Part shown: in pieces, positions 23,301 through 35,446 of the stretch
Numbering within the stretch: the first letter of the stretch is position 1
Layout of the letters: the number at the start of each line of letters is the position of its first letter
NCBI GenBank assembly: GCA_035578175.1
Contig: JAQMRL010000002.1
Location: 94,156,748 to 94,220,747, forward strand
Length of the DNA stretch: 64,000 bases
DNA from: Catonia carolina
Taxonomy: Eukaryota > Arthropoda > Insecta > Hemiptera > Achilidae
Direction: 5' to 3'
Made by a program: the position numbers and the translations under genes
Notes under the pieces: generated by a model
Database searches by the model: none
Seen by the model: the letters and a program-made list of their open reading frames with translations, nothing else
What the model was told of the DNA's origin: nothing

Positions 23301-23507
23301 CAGTGTTTAGATTGGGAGTACTACACTCCAGTAAACAATCTATTAAAGTTTACGACACTTAAATTAATTTCTTTTGACAATTAATTATACCTGTTTTAAT
23401 TGTTTTTTGCCTGGTTTATTTATATTTTATTAGAGAGACACATACATAATACGACAAAGAAGCAAATTTAAATTTCCCGAAATACAATTATTAGAAATGT
23501 ATTGTTA

Positions 23508-24420
23508 AACACTCACAGGTCTATCTCTTTTCAATGTAAGTAATGAAACATAACCCATGTTTAATTGTGAGTAAACAATGTAAATTGTAAACTATAACCT
23601 AATTTTTTAATCGTGAATATATGACGTAAATGAAAAACAACATCTGTAGGACTTAAAATACGGAAAATCACCAATTGACGCTAAACTGTGTACAAAAAAA
23701 TTGCTTGAAATTAGAGTTGAAGATTTTGTAATTTTCTTTAATTTTGATTATACTAGTATTATACACATTATCGTAAAATTCATACTAAAACCGAAATATT
23801 TAAAAATCCTATTTTTACTGATTTTCATGAGCAAAATACAGAAAATCTCTAAATTGACGCTAAGCTAAGTGTTACGGACAAAATTTTTGAAACAAAAGTT
23901 GTAAGTTATTGATTTTCTTATAATTTTAGCTACATATACGTTTTTCCAAAAGTGTTTATTAAGACAGCAACAATAACAAAAATATATATTTTACAATAAA
24001 AGGACAGCCCTAAGAATTTCACTAGACGTAGCACTTACCCTATCTCAGCCAAAACAATTTAGTAGATGAATCGAATTTTTTATAAATTGAACGGGCCACT
24101 TTTTAGAAAATTGCTAAAAGTAAAAACTTTCACGAATAAACTTCTAATTTTTTCAACCAATTTTGATGAAAATATATGAATCGAATCCCATTGTAATATC
24201 TAATTTGAGTTCCAAGTTTTAACTTCGTACGCTATTCCGTTCTTGAGGTTGTTTTTTACACACACACACACACAGACCAATTGGTAAAATAAATTATTTT
24301 TAGTTTGGTTCAGGAGAAGGTAAACGTGTATATCCGGTGAAAACTCGATTTAGGAAAATTAACATGAAACCATTACTTCTTTCTTACATAGTATTTCATA
24401 TACAGAGCAGGAGAAAGTAA
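23508..24420 (-). repeat. Family A repeat, copy 2 (full length)
   Basis: Minus-strand copy, from the AAACACTCACAG end to the GCAGGAGAAAGTAA start. It keeps TTTTGATGAAAAT, CGTACGCTATTCCGTTCTTG, an (AC)n tract near 24255-24273, and the two internal blocks ACGGAAAATCACCAATTGACG and CAGAAAATCTCTAAATTGACG. No coding capacity. Confidence 0.8.
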
Positions 24421-25024
24421 TAAAAATTATTACTTTATTAGATTATAATATATAAAAATAATATATTATGTTATAGTCTATTATTATAATATTATTACAA
24501 TAAGTGGTAGTCCTGGCAACCGTTGCTATAGTAACAAACATTACAAAAGCTTCTGTATTCTTGTCCCATTAGAGTGGAAACAACTTTCATGAACTTAGGA
24601 TGCATTCTTAGAAATAAACAAAAAAATTTATTAATTTTAATTTAATTTAATTTAATTTTTTAGTTTAATTTAATTTTTTATAGTTTTTGTTGATATCCTT
24701 TTTGTTAGATACACTCCTTATTGCTAATGTATGAATTAATAATAATAATAATAATAATAACTTATTTATTCCTATAGTATTACACATTACATAAAATATA
24801 AATTACGATAATACAAAATTTCTTACAGTAAACTACTATTCTATTACGCTAGAGGTGGTGAAAATTATTCCATCCAACTATGGACAAAACCATGTACTAG
24901 GATGGGTTGGAAATTTTTTAATAAATATCAAAAAACTAAAATATCAACTATTAGAAATAGCTTCAAATACCTACTATTATACCTACTATAATTGCCGGTA
25001 ACATGTGAGTAAAAAATCTGGTAT
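24421..25024. other. AT-rich gap with microsatellites
   Basis: It contains an (AATTT)n-like run near 24630-24680 and an (AAT)n run near 24739-24763. Near 24840-24905 the phrase CCANCCAACTATGGNNAAAA also occurs at about 25760-25780, suggesting a small shared repeat. Confidence 0.4.
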
Positions 25025-25655
25025 GAAACATTCACACGACTTTCTCTTTTCAATGTAAATAGTGACTCATATAACGTATGTTTAACCGTGAGTAAACAAT
25101 GTAAAATGACAAACATGATCTAATTTTAATCATGAGCGAATTAGGTGCAACGCAAAATAAAAATCAACCTGTGGTCGAATTAAAAATACGAAAAATCCTT
25201 AATTGCTAATAAACTAGGCTTTATAGAGATAAATGTTTTAAGTAAAAATTGTAGGTTTTTAAGTGTTCTATAATTTTAATTGTGTACATTTTTACCCTAG
25301 AATACATATTAAGGCTGCAATATTTTTAAAAAAAACATATTTTTCTACGAGAGTACAGATCCACCAAGAATTTCAGCAGACATGCCGCATAACCTATCTA
25401 GCATAGAAAATGTAGTGTAAATGAGGCGATTTTTAAAAAAAATATAGAAGCCCGTAGGCTATTTGAAAAATTCGCAAAAAGTGAAAAATTGCATGAATAA
25501 ACTTCTACTTCCAGTCAATCGATTTTGATGAAAATGTTTGTGTCGGGTCCTCTTACGGTACCTAACTTAAGTTTTAAGTTTCAACATCGTACGATACTCT
25601 GTTCTTGATATATTTTGTTCACACGCGCACACACACAGACCAACCGGTAAAAAAT
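25025..25655 (-). repeat. Family A repeat, copy 3 (truncated)
   Basis: Minus-strand copy with TTCACACGACTTTCTCTT at its left end. It keeps TTTTGATGAAAATGTTTGTG, CATCGTACGATACTCTGTTC and a short AC-rich tract. It stops near 25655, before the usual start region, where an unrelated AT-rich segment begins. Confidence 0.78.
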
Positions 25656-28314
25656 TTTTACAATTTATTTATTTTTTTACAATTATTTTTATACAGATTT
25701 TTTCCAAAAGCGTTAAGGCATTTATAACAATTTACAATTCACGAGGTGGAGGAAATTGACCTACCCAACTATGGCTAAAAGCTGTTTCTTAGAGTAGGTG
25801 TTCACTTCTTTTATTTAGTCGTGTTTCCTCCTCTAAATTAGAGGAGGAAAGAACTTTTTAACTCGAAAAAATGTATTCTTTGATATTTTACACTCATTTT
25901 GGCTAACGTATGGATAAGTATTGTAACGTCTATATTTTATAGGTTACAAACTGTATTTTCATATTTATCTTTCTTTGCCGCTTCTATCTATATTCACCGT
26001 AGGCTTCTGCACTCTTTTGGATTTTTGTTGAACTAGGTTACGTATTTGTATGTGCGTGACGTGGACAGCTGGTTCCACTGTCGCTGTTGCCGGTCTCGTT
26101 CTGTTTGTGGCCATGATTGACTAGAATCGGTCATGTAATTTATACTAGTATGTTGAATCGTTAATTATATTATTTCTACGTTTTTTTCTTTATGATCACT
26201 GCGTTTTACCCGATTTTCGGTAAGTGTTCCTCCTGTTTTTTTATGTTTTACTGGCAATAGAATTTTGGAAAATCTAACACGGCTGTAATATTTTTTTTAA
26301 CTTGTATCGAAAGTAAGGGCGTGGCATTTGACAGTCTTAGTAATATGTATTCTTTTTAATTTTGTTGTAAAACTGCTTATGTCTGTTACGGACGGTAAAT
26401 TGTAATTATTTTAAAGCTGTGTTGTATTTTGTTAAATTTTACTGTAACTTGTTAATTATTTCATAATCTATTAAAATGAATCAATAATTTGATCGAAGAT
26501 TGCCAGTAAAATATCTTATATTTGTATGTTCATGTTTTTACTTTGAAATGGCTTTTATACGTAAATTTTTATTTTCAAAATGTTAACTGAACTTTTTCTG
26601 AAGTTAGCGAAACCTTCTGTTTCGTTGTTAATTTTACATTTTATTAGTTTTTAATGCTTTTCGAACTATGTTAACTCAGGGTTCAAGTTCAAGTTCCTGG
26701 TTCGAGGTTGATAACGGAGATCTTAAGAGATTTAATTATGTGCTGAAACGAATAACTAAGGCCTGAGGTTCAAGGGCAAAATCATGGATTCTAAGACGAC
26801 TGGCATTTTGATTTAAAAGTAAATTTGGATTTAAGCTGTGATTACAACCACAAGGAATGATCGGATTGTCGGATGCCTGAGTTCGTATCTCTTCCAGTTA
26901 TTATGGAATTATCACCAAACATAACGGTATGAATTTTTAATTTATTTTAATTGGGATTTTGGAGATTATATTATCATCAGTCTTCTACTTAAGAAATCGT
27001 CCTGGACCTCACAAAACAAGAAATTATCCGTTTAAAACTGTCATAATAACCTAACCTAAATTAACATGTTTGTAACATGATTTCTATCTAATAGGGTTGC
27101 AACATGTATTTAAATTACCAGTATAACTCTTTAATAAATTTCAGAAAAACACTTTATTAAATAAATTTTTATAAAACTTAAAATAATGGGCTGCAATTCA
27201 GTATTTTTGTTAATTTTCAAAATTTAAATTCATTCTTGTATATTTTTTTTATTTTTGAATATACCCCTTTTTTAAAAAAAAAAGATTCAGGGTGAAGATC
27301 TAATTTTTTAAATTTGCAATAACATAACTATTTAAAAGTCAACCTTTACTGTAATTTGTAGTTTTTAAAGTATTTAGGTAATTTCGTATTATTTTATTGG
27401 GTATACCTAATATTACTTAAATAATCATGATAAATTTTGAGTTGATATAACAAATGATAAATTCCACATATTTTTAGCAGTTGTTCTTTAAATTTTACCA
27501 AAGTTTACTTATATATGTATATTGATTTTGTTGTCTTTAAGGTAATAATTAAATTTGTTTATCTGTTAACATTGTTGAATGTTTTACAAGGTTTATTAGA
27601 TGTTATTATTCGTTATTAAATATTTTACAACTGTTAAATTTGTCTGTCTTTATTTACATATTACAACAACTATTTTTTTATTTTTTTCTTGTAATCACAT
27701 CGCCAGACTTGCTAAGTTTTGGGGTGTCTTGGGGTGACACTGAGCAAGGTGGTTACAGTATTGGTAATGAGTGGTTTCCATGACAGCGGTCAATAATCCG
27801 GATGAAATATTAAAAACCCACTTATTATGCACTAAATAACTGGCGAGATTGAAGTTTGTTGAAATAAGATGTGTTCTTCCTCATTTTACAATCCTTTTTT
27901 ACACGAGAAAAAATGACCATAAATAGTTACCATGGCAATGGTAGAATAGTGACGGTTACCATTGCAAATCTTTATTTGATGGTTAACAAATGGAAAAAAT
28001 ATTGAAAATACTCGTTCATACATGTAATATTAGAAGAAGAAGGTACTTTGTTGAACGAGGGTGTATTTTTGTTTTTTAAGCTTATTACAATCATTTGAGT
28101 GAAAAGTTAAATAAGTAGTTGCCATGACAACCGTTCCTAAGGATAAAAATATTGCAAAGGCTTACTTATATGCAAGTACCGTTAGAGCAGGAAAGAACTT
28201 TATTAAAATAATTCATTTACTATAAAAAGTGTATTATTACCTTCCAACTAAAAGGTTAAAAAATTTAAAAGAGTTATGAAAATCTTAATAACAACTACAA
28301 TAACATTAATTATC
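25656..28314. other. Unassigned sequence
   Basis: No gene is supported. A GC-richer patch near 26040-26110 and a stretch around 26680-26900 look less repetitive than their surroundings, but no reading frame or splice structure could be argued. A SINE-tail-like phrase (AATCACATCGCCAGACTTG) lies near 27692. Confidence 0.35.
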
Positions 28315-29207
28315 TTATCTTTCTCTTGTCAGTGTCAATAATGAACAACATAACCTATTTTTAATCATGAGGAAAAATGGAAATAAAAACATAACCTTAT
28401 TAACCAAAAGTGAATAACGCCAAATGAAAATCAACCGCCGTATGACTTAAAAACAGGAAAAATCATTGGTTGACGCTTAACAGGCTCTATAGGAATAAAT
28501 AATTACTTGAAATATAAGTTGTAGATTTTTTAATTTTCTATAATTTTGTTTATATATTTTTTGTCGTAGAATGTATACAAAGGGAAAAATATTAAAATCC
28601 CATTTGTTCCGATTTTAAGGAACAAAATACGGAAAGTCACTAATTTGATGTTAAACAAAGCGGTCTGGAAAAAGATGTTTGAAATAAACATTGTAGGATT
28701 TTAAAATTTCCTACAACTGTTATTATATACACGCCTTTTCCCTAATATAGCCTACATATAAAGATAGTACATAGTCGTAATCTTAAAAGAACCTTTCGTT
28801 ACTAAAAGAGCACGGATTCCAAAATGTTCAGAATATATGGTGCTTATCCTATCTTGTACAGCATGAAAAATTTATTAAATTAAGCGAGAAGCCGTAATAT
28901 GAAAAACCGCAAAGAGTGAAAAATTTCCTTAAAAAACTATTACTTCCGGTTGACTGAGGTTGATGAAAATGCTCTTGTCGGGCCTCTTGTGGTACTTAAA
29001 GAAGCCCAAGTTTCAACTTCGTACGATATTTCGTTCTTGAGATATTTTGTTCAAACACAGGCACACCCACACACCAATCGCTAAAAATATGTTTTTGGGA
29101 TTCAGGGTGCCTGAAAACGTGAATTTCTGGAGAAAACTCGATTTCAAAAAAGCGACTTGAAAACAATACTTTATTTCCAAATACATTCATACATGGTAAG
29201 AGAAACT
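28315..29207 (-). repeat. Family A repeat, copy 4 (full length)
   Basis: Minus-strand copy running from CTTTCTCTTGTC to GGTAAGAGAAACT, so near-matching inverted ends are visible. Conserved internal phrases include TTACTTCCGGTTGACTGAGG, TTCGTACGATATTTCGTTCT and CAATCGCTAAAAATATGTTT. The AC tract is short. It directly abuts the LINE at 29210. Confidence 0.8.
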
Positions 29208-29209
29208 AA

Positions 29210-30062
29210 AAAAATACAAACGGTAGCACTGTATGATTCAAGTCTTAAGTCACGTACTGATTGAAATACCTTCTCGTCTTTCACCAGTCTAGTGAACCGA
29301 GTCATCACTGATTCCTGGCAGGTAGAGTGGACTGACTCCCATGACAACAAGCTACGAGAGATAAAGCACGAAGTTAAGCTATGGGCTTCGTCACTGAGGA
29401 AGAATAGGGAAGAAGTTGTCATCGCGCGGCTTAGAATTGGGCACACCAGATTAACACATAGATATCTCATGACGTCTAGTGATGCTCAAATTTATGGCAG
29501 GTTCGATGTCCTTTGACAATCAAACATGTATTGGTTGACTGCGTCTGCTACGCAGCTCTGCGTCGGCGATTTAAGCTTTTCTTCGAATTGCGGAATATAC
29601 TTGTCGACGATAGCCATATTTTCGATACGATTCTAAAATTTCTTCGATCCGTCGGTATATATACCAGTGTGTGACAGTCTTGGACGGAGTGGAAAATTGT
29701 ATTTATTCAAATAGTGATATTAGCTTTGAGTTTATGTTTGTATAATTGCATGTTTTTTTATATTTTGGTGGCCCCTTTGCAGCCTTTTATTATTTCATAT
29801 CTGTGATATTACTTTTTTCTATGTAAATTTAATTTTCTTGCCTGTGATAGTCAGCCTAGTTTGTAAGATTTTAATTTTGTTATTTATTTTACTGTGATAT
29901 TAGGTTTTTAGTTTATGTTTGTATGTTTTCTTTTATGTTTAAGGCCCATTTACAGCCTTTTTTATCCTTTATGTCTGTTATACATTACAGTTGCATGTAA
30001 ATTTATAATCATTTTATTTTATTTTGCCTGTGTTATACTAGTTAATAAGATTTGAATGTTAT
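29210..30062 (+). mobile_element. 5'-truncated LINE 3' end with C-terminal cysteine-motif region
   Basis: The frame NRVITDSWQVEWTDSHDNKL, REIKHEVKLWASSLRKNREE and VVIARLRIGHTRLTHRYLM is the conserved ending of I/Jockey-group LINEs that carry RNase H. A one-base deletion near 29510 shifts the frame, after which LTIKHVLVDCVCYAALRRRF and KLFFELRN continue to a TGA at about 29673. The usual C..C spacing before LTIKH is damaged (YGRFD). The 3' UTR (about 29675-30062) contains two 180-bp direct repeats. Target-site duplications were not found. It abuts a family A copy. Confidence 0.82.
29714..30062 (+). repeat. Two tandem ~180-bp units in LINE 3' UTR
   Basis: Unit 1 begins GTGATATTAG at 29714 and unit 2 begins the same at 29894. 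Both then show TTTATGTTTGTAT, GGCCC, CAGCCTTTT, TGTAAATTTA, TTGCCTGTG and AATAAGATTT-like landmarks in the same order. Confidence 0.85.
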
Positions 30063-30629
30063 AATAAGAAAAGTTCGTTCTACACTTGAACTCTCTACAC
30101 CCTTGTGTAGAATGACAGGCGATGATAACCGATCTGATTTTTCGCTTTAAAAAAATCGCCCTTCACCAAACGTTTTGACAGTTTCATCTGTTCACGTCTG
30201 GTATAACCTGTAGTTAGATAGGGTGCAGTACACCTGGCAATACTCCAGCGGGATTAAATATAATAACCCTAAAGTTGCTTTCATAGCACCATAACTTTAG
30301 TGTGCCTTATTTAACTTTAAGTTATTTAACTTATTTAACTTTAGTGTGCCTTATATTAACGTACAGTGGTACCGATTGTATAATTTCTTTAAAGTTTCGT
30401 CAACTGGCTCAGTGTCTGTGCAGTATGGCGTTGCTGACGTATGGAATTAGTTTTTTATCGTAAGACCTTCCTTATTTTGGAAAGTTTTTATTTATGTTTA
30501 ATATTTTGAGGGATTTGACGAACCGTACAATTGTGGACCTTATTTCTCAACAGGTCCTGGTAAATATTTGCAATAGGTCTGAGTTTCTATCGAAGCGGAC
30601 GATAACAAATAAACAAAAAAATTGTAACA
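30063..30629. other. Unassigned sequence
   Basis: No gene is recognised. A short direct duplication around TTTAGTGTGCCTTAT (30298 and 30342 regions) is present. Confidence 0.4.
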
Positions 30630-30990
30630 AATAAAAACATCTCTTCCAAGTTTTCTTTTGTACCGTCTTGAAGATTCAGTATCATCGAGAAAATTAATAA
30701 TGAGATGATTTTTGTAATTTTCCAACTTCCTGTGATATTTTCCAAAATATTTGATTATCTCTTCATGTACTGTTAGCATAGTGTCTCGGTTTACGATGTT
30801 TCCAAAGTACCTTAATGTTGATGTAATTTAACAGAGAAATTTTGATCGAAACCACTTAATGAAGTTGGTGTTTGAATTGCAAGCTGTGCACCACAGTTCA
30901 ATACTGTAACCCAAACTAGTTAAAATATGGCTACGTAGATTATAAGTTTGCTGTTTAATAATAGTAAAAGACACTAATACGTCAGAAGGT
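30630..30990 (-). pseudogene. Jockey-like LINE C-terminal remnant
   Basis: The minus strand gives SIELWCTACNSNTNFIKWFR (the I.LWGTASNSNIEII.RF block), then TVHEEIIKYFGKYHRKLENY and KNHLIINFLDDTESSRR, the C-terminal end of Jockey-like ORF2. One stop (SKFLC-stop) and degraded linking sequence make it non-functional. Confidence 0.78.
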
Positions 30991-32040
30991 AATCACGTTG
31001 CGTTATGGACCATTTTGTGTAAAAACGCACAGATCTCCAAAATTTTTGCAACGAACTATGTACCATTATAAACTTATGTGGTAACATACAAATCAATAAA
31101 AAAATATTACAATCAAAGAAAACAAATATTACTCCAAAGATGTGATATCCGACCAAATAATTAAGATGCATGGAAGCGTTCATCATTGTAGAACAATGAA
31201 ATAAAACTAATATATTTTTAAGTGATTTTTGAATGGTTTTTTAATACTTTAATATACTTAAAAATTATTTAACAACAAATATAAAAAAATAACTATGATC
31301 TAAAATTGTATATTACCTATATAAAAACCTGATTTAAATGGTTATTCCGTTCCGTAGCTCACAACATAAAATTATTTAAATATCGCGCCTTTAATGAACT
31401 TTACAAATAACTGTAATAATAATGTAAATTACTGCTGTACTCTATTAATTGCACTTAAATCTATTGAAATAACGCCATACTGTATTGAAATTACGCCAAA
31501 CTCTATTGAAAAATTAAAATTGGACTCTATATAAAAAGTCGGTATAACCCTTCCCGCCTATGTATGACGTCGGACCAATGAGAAACCTTTTTTTAACTTT
31601 CAAAGGTCTCATTTTCCGTTAAAATTTCCAAGAGACACGTGTAAGCAAACTACACACAATACAAGTTAATATACGGTGTAGTGATTGCTTACTTAAACAC
31701 CGACACATTGGTTTTACATTTAATGGGCTATTGAGAGAACTAACGAACTTTTCCTCCATACAAACATTTACTAAATTTTGCCAACACAAACATACATAAA
31801 AATGTATCACTGTTATGTCGGTACCATTAATATTTATTTATGAGCTAACGGTTACATTTAATTGATTGTTTTCTTTTATTTTTAAAATGATTACTTTTAA
31901 CGAATATTTAAAAAAAGCTATTTTCTTCGCTTCTTTTAAATATACATTAATTTATAAGCAACATAATTAATTTTTAATTATGTGCGATTCAGCTACACTA
32001 AAGAGACTTGTTTACAAAAATATTTTGTTTTAATAGAGAA
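30991..32040. other. Unassigned sequence with short tandem repeats
   Basis: No gene is supported. Near 31440-31512 a ~21-24-bp unit (TATTGAAAT-ACGCCA) is repeated about three times. It is followed by TCTATATAAAA near 31527. Confidence 0.35.
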
Positions 32041-32044
32041 AAAT

Positions 32045-32500
32045 GAAAGATAATTTCCTGGAAAAATTCTTGGACCCGTAGAGATGACAGCGAATGTGAA
32101 CACATACCACTTGAGACTACACCAAAAATTTTATAAGTTTATTAAGATCTAGTCCACAATGAAGAAAATTGGATGGGATTTCTACGAACACATTAGATAG
32201 AAAATAGACAGAAAAAGCAAAAAGTTTTATAATTTTCAGAAAAAATAAAAGATAATATCGTTTATATATTATATGATTTCCATTAATAAAAGAAGTTCAG
32301 AATTAGGTAAAGAATAATGTAGTCTATGACGAATATATAGGGAACAGCAAAGTATCAGAACAAAAATTATAGAATAATAGGATTTGTCTAAGAAGGCACA
32401 TATAACTACAAGTGTAGTCTCAGATAATGAAAAAAATAAACCAGAGAATGAGAAAATACTGAGAAAACTGAAAGGAACGAGAGAAATTTAAAATAGTCGT
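32045..32500 (+). pseudogene. RTE-type LINE C-terminal remnant
   Basis: The plus strand reads FPGKILGPVEMTANVNTYH, then FYKFIKI, MKKIGWDFYEHIR, and further on IYREQQSIRTKIIE and ENEKILRKLKGTREI. This matches the ILRKILGPV, LYK..., FYGHI.RM, IY.R..FR.KI order of the RTE-type C-terminus. There are several stops. Confidence 0.6.
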
Positions 32501-34604
32501 AAAATCGCTTGCTGAAACGGGTTTAATAGTGATAATTAAATTTCTGTAAAACTATGTCAGTTATGGAAAGGGTAAACAAGTACTTACATTAATCTAGTTA
32601 CATTTTATGAAGGAAGTATATAATTAATAATGATTCTCTTCCAACTTTCTGCAGGAAGTAGATAATTAATAACGTATTTTCTTTCAAATCGTTTAAATTG
32701 TTTAAATAAATAGATGACAACAAATTTTAGTAGTTGATTTATTTCACATTACATCATTCTAAATCATTTCGTAGTTGAAATAGTGATGAGTCTGCAACGA
32801 GCTTGGAAATAACTATAACGATTCGGTACGTGTGTATAGTTTGAATAACAACTACTTCCTTATAATACTGACTTGAATACTGATGGTCTAATTCTGTTCC
32901 GTGAGATTGTTACACGTTCATAAAATTCATCAAATTCTTATTAAATTCAAAGAAACGTCGTTTACATTTAAATGTTGAGTAATTACTATCTAACAAATAA
33001 TTACTTGTAGTACATAGTTTACACTTCAAAAAATTTCTCGTTAGTATGAATAAAAACCTACTACGAAATACAGATCTATGATTGTTTTGACTACTTTACT
33101 TACAGAATTTATATTTGTTACGTTAAAAGTTACTGAGTACTTTACAATGGCTTCAGTAATTGCATAGCTTACATAAATAATGACATATTTTATATTAAGA
33201 TTATTATTGTAGGAACGAAAAATTACTAGTAACATGTTAAAAGAAACTCTACAAATCCGATGTAATTGTTTAATTGCTTGTAAATTCTCTACAGCAGGGC
33301 ATAAATTATCTGAACTTATTGCAACTGAGGGGATACAAATAATCAAATAGCACACAAAATCCCTACATTTTACGCTAAATTTTGTTTTAACTAATTAAAA
33401 AAGTTTGAAAATTTAGCAATATATAAAATAACTACGTTGTTATTGATTAAACAGAAAAAGTTGAAAATACAAAATGTGGGTACAAAATATTAAATAAAAA
33501 TTACTGTAACTATAAAAACTATTTTAGTTTAACTAGTACATTTTTTTTTTTAGTTTTCGAAATACTATTTCTTATTAATTCACAAAACTGTTTATTACCA
33601 ATATACACCATTATTTTACAATATTGCGTACTAAATTTACTGTACACTTTATTTATTGTGAAATATTTAGAAGAAGCTAACTTTTTCTATTGACTTTTAC
33701 ATTATCTAGTAGGGAAGTAAAAATAGTTTCTGCAAACTTCTTCAGTGCCCAGTAATACCAATATTACTTCAGTTCAATAAATAATATATATAAATTGTTA
33801 TGTATCTGAAATGAAAAATGTCTGCTGTGTTGCACAGAATATTTTTTTCCATTTTTATACACAAATTACAGTACTTTAATTTTTTACTTTTGGTATTAAT
33901 TATTTCTTATATTAGATTCACTCAATGTTGTAATTTTGGAAAACTTGATTTTTAAGTGGTTAAGCATAAAATCGTAAATTGAAAATCAAGCAAAACTAAA
34001 TCTAAAATCGACTAAACTAAACGTAAATCGCTAAACTATGCCTTGGATGTGAAAACAAAAAAGGAGAGTTGAAGAATTTTATTTTCATTTAATTTTTATT
34101 AGTTTCATTTTGAGCCTAAAATGCACCTTTTTTCTTTGATTTTGAGTTAGGTATGTACTACAAACTGAGCAAGACAATTTCCGTCTGTAATATCAAAAGT
34201 TATATAACGGGCGATGGGGAATGTTATTACCTGAAGAGGTACCAGGTGGTACATTTTCCTGTCAGGATTATGACTGTATGGCTGTTATTCATTATTCAGA
34301 CCAGGATGTCTCTGCTCAATTTTCGCTTTAGACGTTTGCTTTTTGGTAGGTTCTTATACTTAGGTCACCGGCTATTTTCTAGTCCGGCCGGCATTCTCTA
34401 GTAGATCGTAAATTTTACTATAGAATGACGCGCCTATTTCTCTTACTGTCAGAAGTTTTAAATCGTAACTGACGGTTAATAAACCTTTTTATGACACTTT
34501 CAATTGAAATTTAGTATCTTTTATTATATTAATACAACAATTGCTAAATGTGAAGCTAATGTTCTAAAACTTGATTTACTTGAAGGAGCGTGCAGTCATC
34601 ACCA
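32501..34604. other. AT-rich stretch, one unrecognised membrane-like frame
   Basis: The minus-strand frame over 33041-33355 (about 104 residues) is hydrophobic and contains ENLQAIKQLHRICRVSFNML, which faintly recalls the LH..LC...N motif of insect gustatory receptors. The expected TYhhhhhQF C-terminus is absent, so no gene is called. Nothing else is recognised. Confidence 0.25.
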
Positions 34605-35225
34605 CAGCCCTACAGTTGGCCAAGAAGAAGATCTCTTGGCCAAAGGCGCTTCAAACGTCTGCGCTGAGCACCCGATATCGCCCCAGTGTACATGTTTTGT
34701 ATGAGAGAGTTGTTATGTAATTTAAATTTGTCATGCATTTTCTTGTATAGTTGTTTCGCGATATCAAGTACGTATGGGATTTGTAAGTCTTTGTGCAATA
34801 TTGAGTTTGTGATGTAAAAGGGGCATTGCGTTATCATTCGTAGAATCTTGTTCTGAATTTCTTGTATACGTTTCGTGAGTGAAGGTTTAGCAGATCCCAA
34901 AAGTTGAACTCTATATGTCCAGATTGGTCTTAAGACTGTCTTGCAGATTGTTAATTTGTGTGACATGTTTAATTTAGAACATCTATCGAGCAAGCGTTTC
35001 AGTTGATAGAAGTGTGTTTTGAGTTTGTGGCGTATGTGTGTAACATGTGCGGTCCAGTAAGTTTTTTGTCCAAGTGTAAGCCTAAATAGCGTGTTTGAGT
35101 AGTGTGAGGCAGCGGAATATTATTAATGTAAACGGTTGAGCAGTTTTGTCGTCTAAGAGTAAACGTCATTTGTTGCGATTGGTTTTCATTAATTTTAATT
35201 TACCAAAGTTTAAGCCATGGCTCTA
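34605..35225 (-). pseudogene. Jockey-like LINE C-terminal remnant (second subfamily)
   Basis: The minus strand reads WLKLW-stop-IKINENQSQQMTFTLRRQ, PHTTQTRYLGLHLDKK, then after a one-base shift YWTAHVTHIRHKLKTHFYQL, LLDRCSKLNMSHKL, PIWTYRVQLLGSA and CPFYITNSILHKDLQIPYV. The final 127-codon frame is intact to its TAA at 34610. It is the same domain as at 5676-7270, but the wording differs (SLTKRIQEIQNKILRMITQC), so it is a different subfamily. The RT catalytic centre is missing. Confidence 0.85.
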
Positions 35226-35334
35226 TCAGGTGTAAATGATACACCTTAAATATACACCTTAAAGTTGCAATTTTTAAATTTGAAGGAAGAAAATAAGACT
35301 TGTTTAACTTATTTAAACTTTAAGAGACTTCTGT

Positions 35335-35446
35335 GGATTATGTAAACGTGAGTTTAACAACTTAAAATTTCCAGATTTTAGCTGAGAATCAAACGTGCCC
35401 TTTCTAATTTGTATTTATCGCCTTAACCAATGAGCCATGGAGGCGG
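35335..35446 (-). mobile_element. SINE remnant
   Basis: On the minus strand it begins CCGCCTCCATGGCTCATTGG, a tRNA-derived box A head, continues to GTTTGATTCTCAGC (decayed box B) and then AAATCTGGAAATTTTAAG, as in the other SINEs of this window. The tail is lost. Confidence 0.7.
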
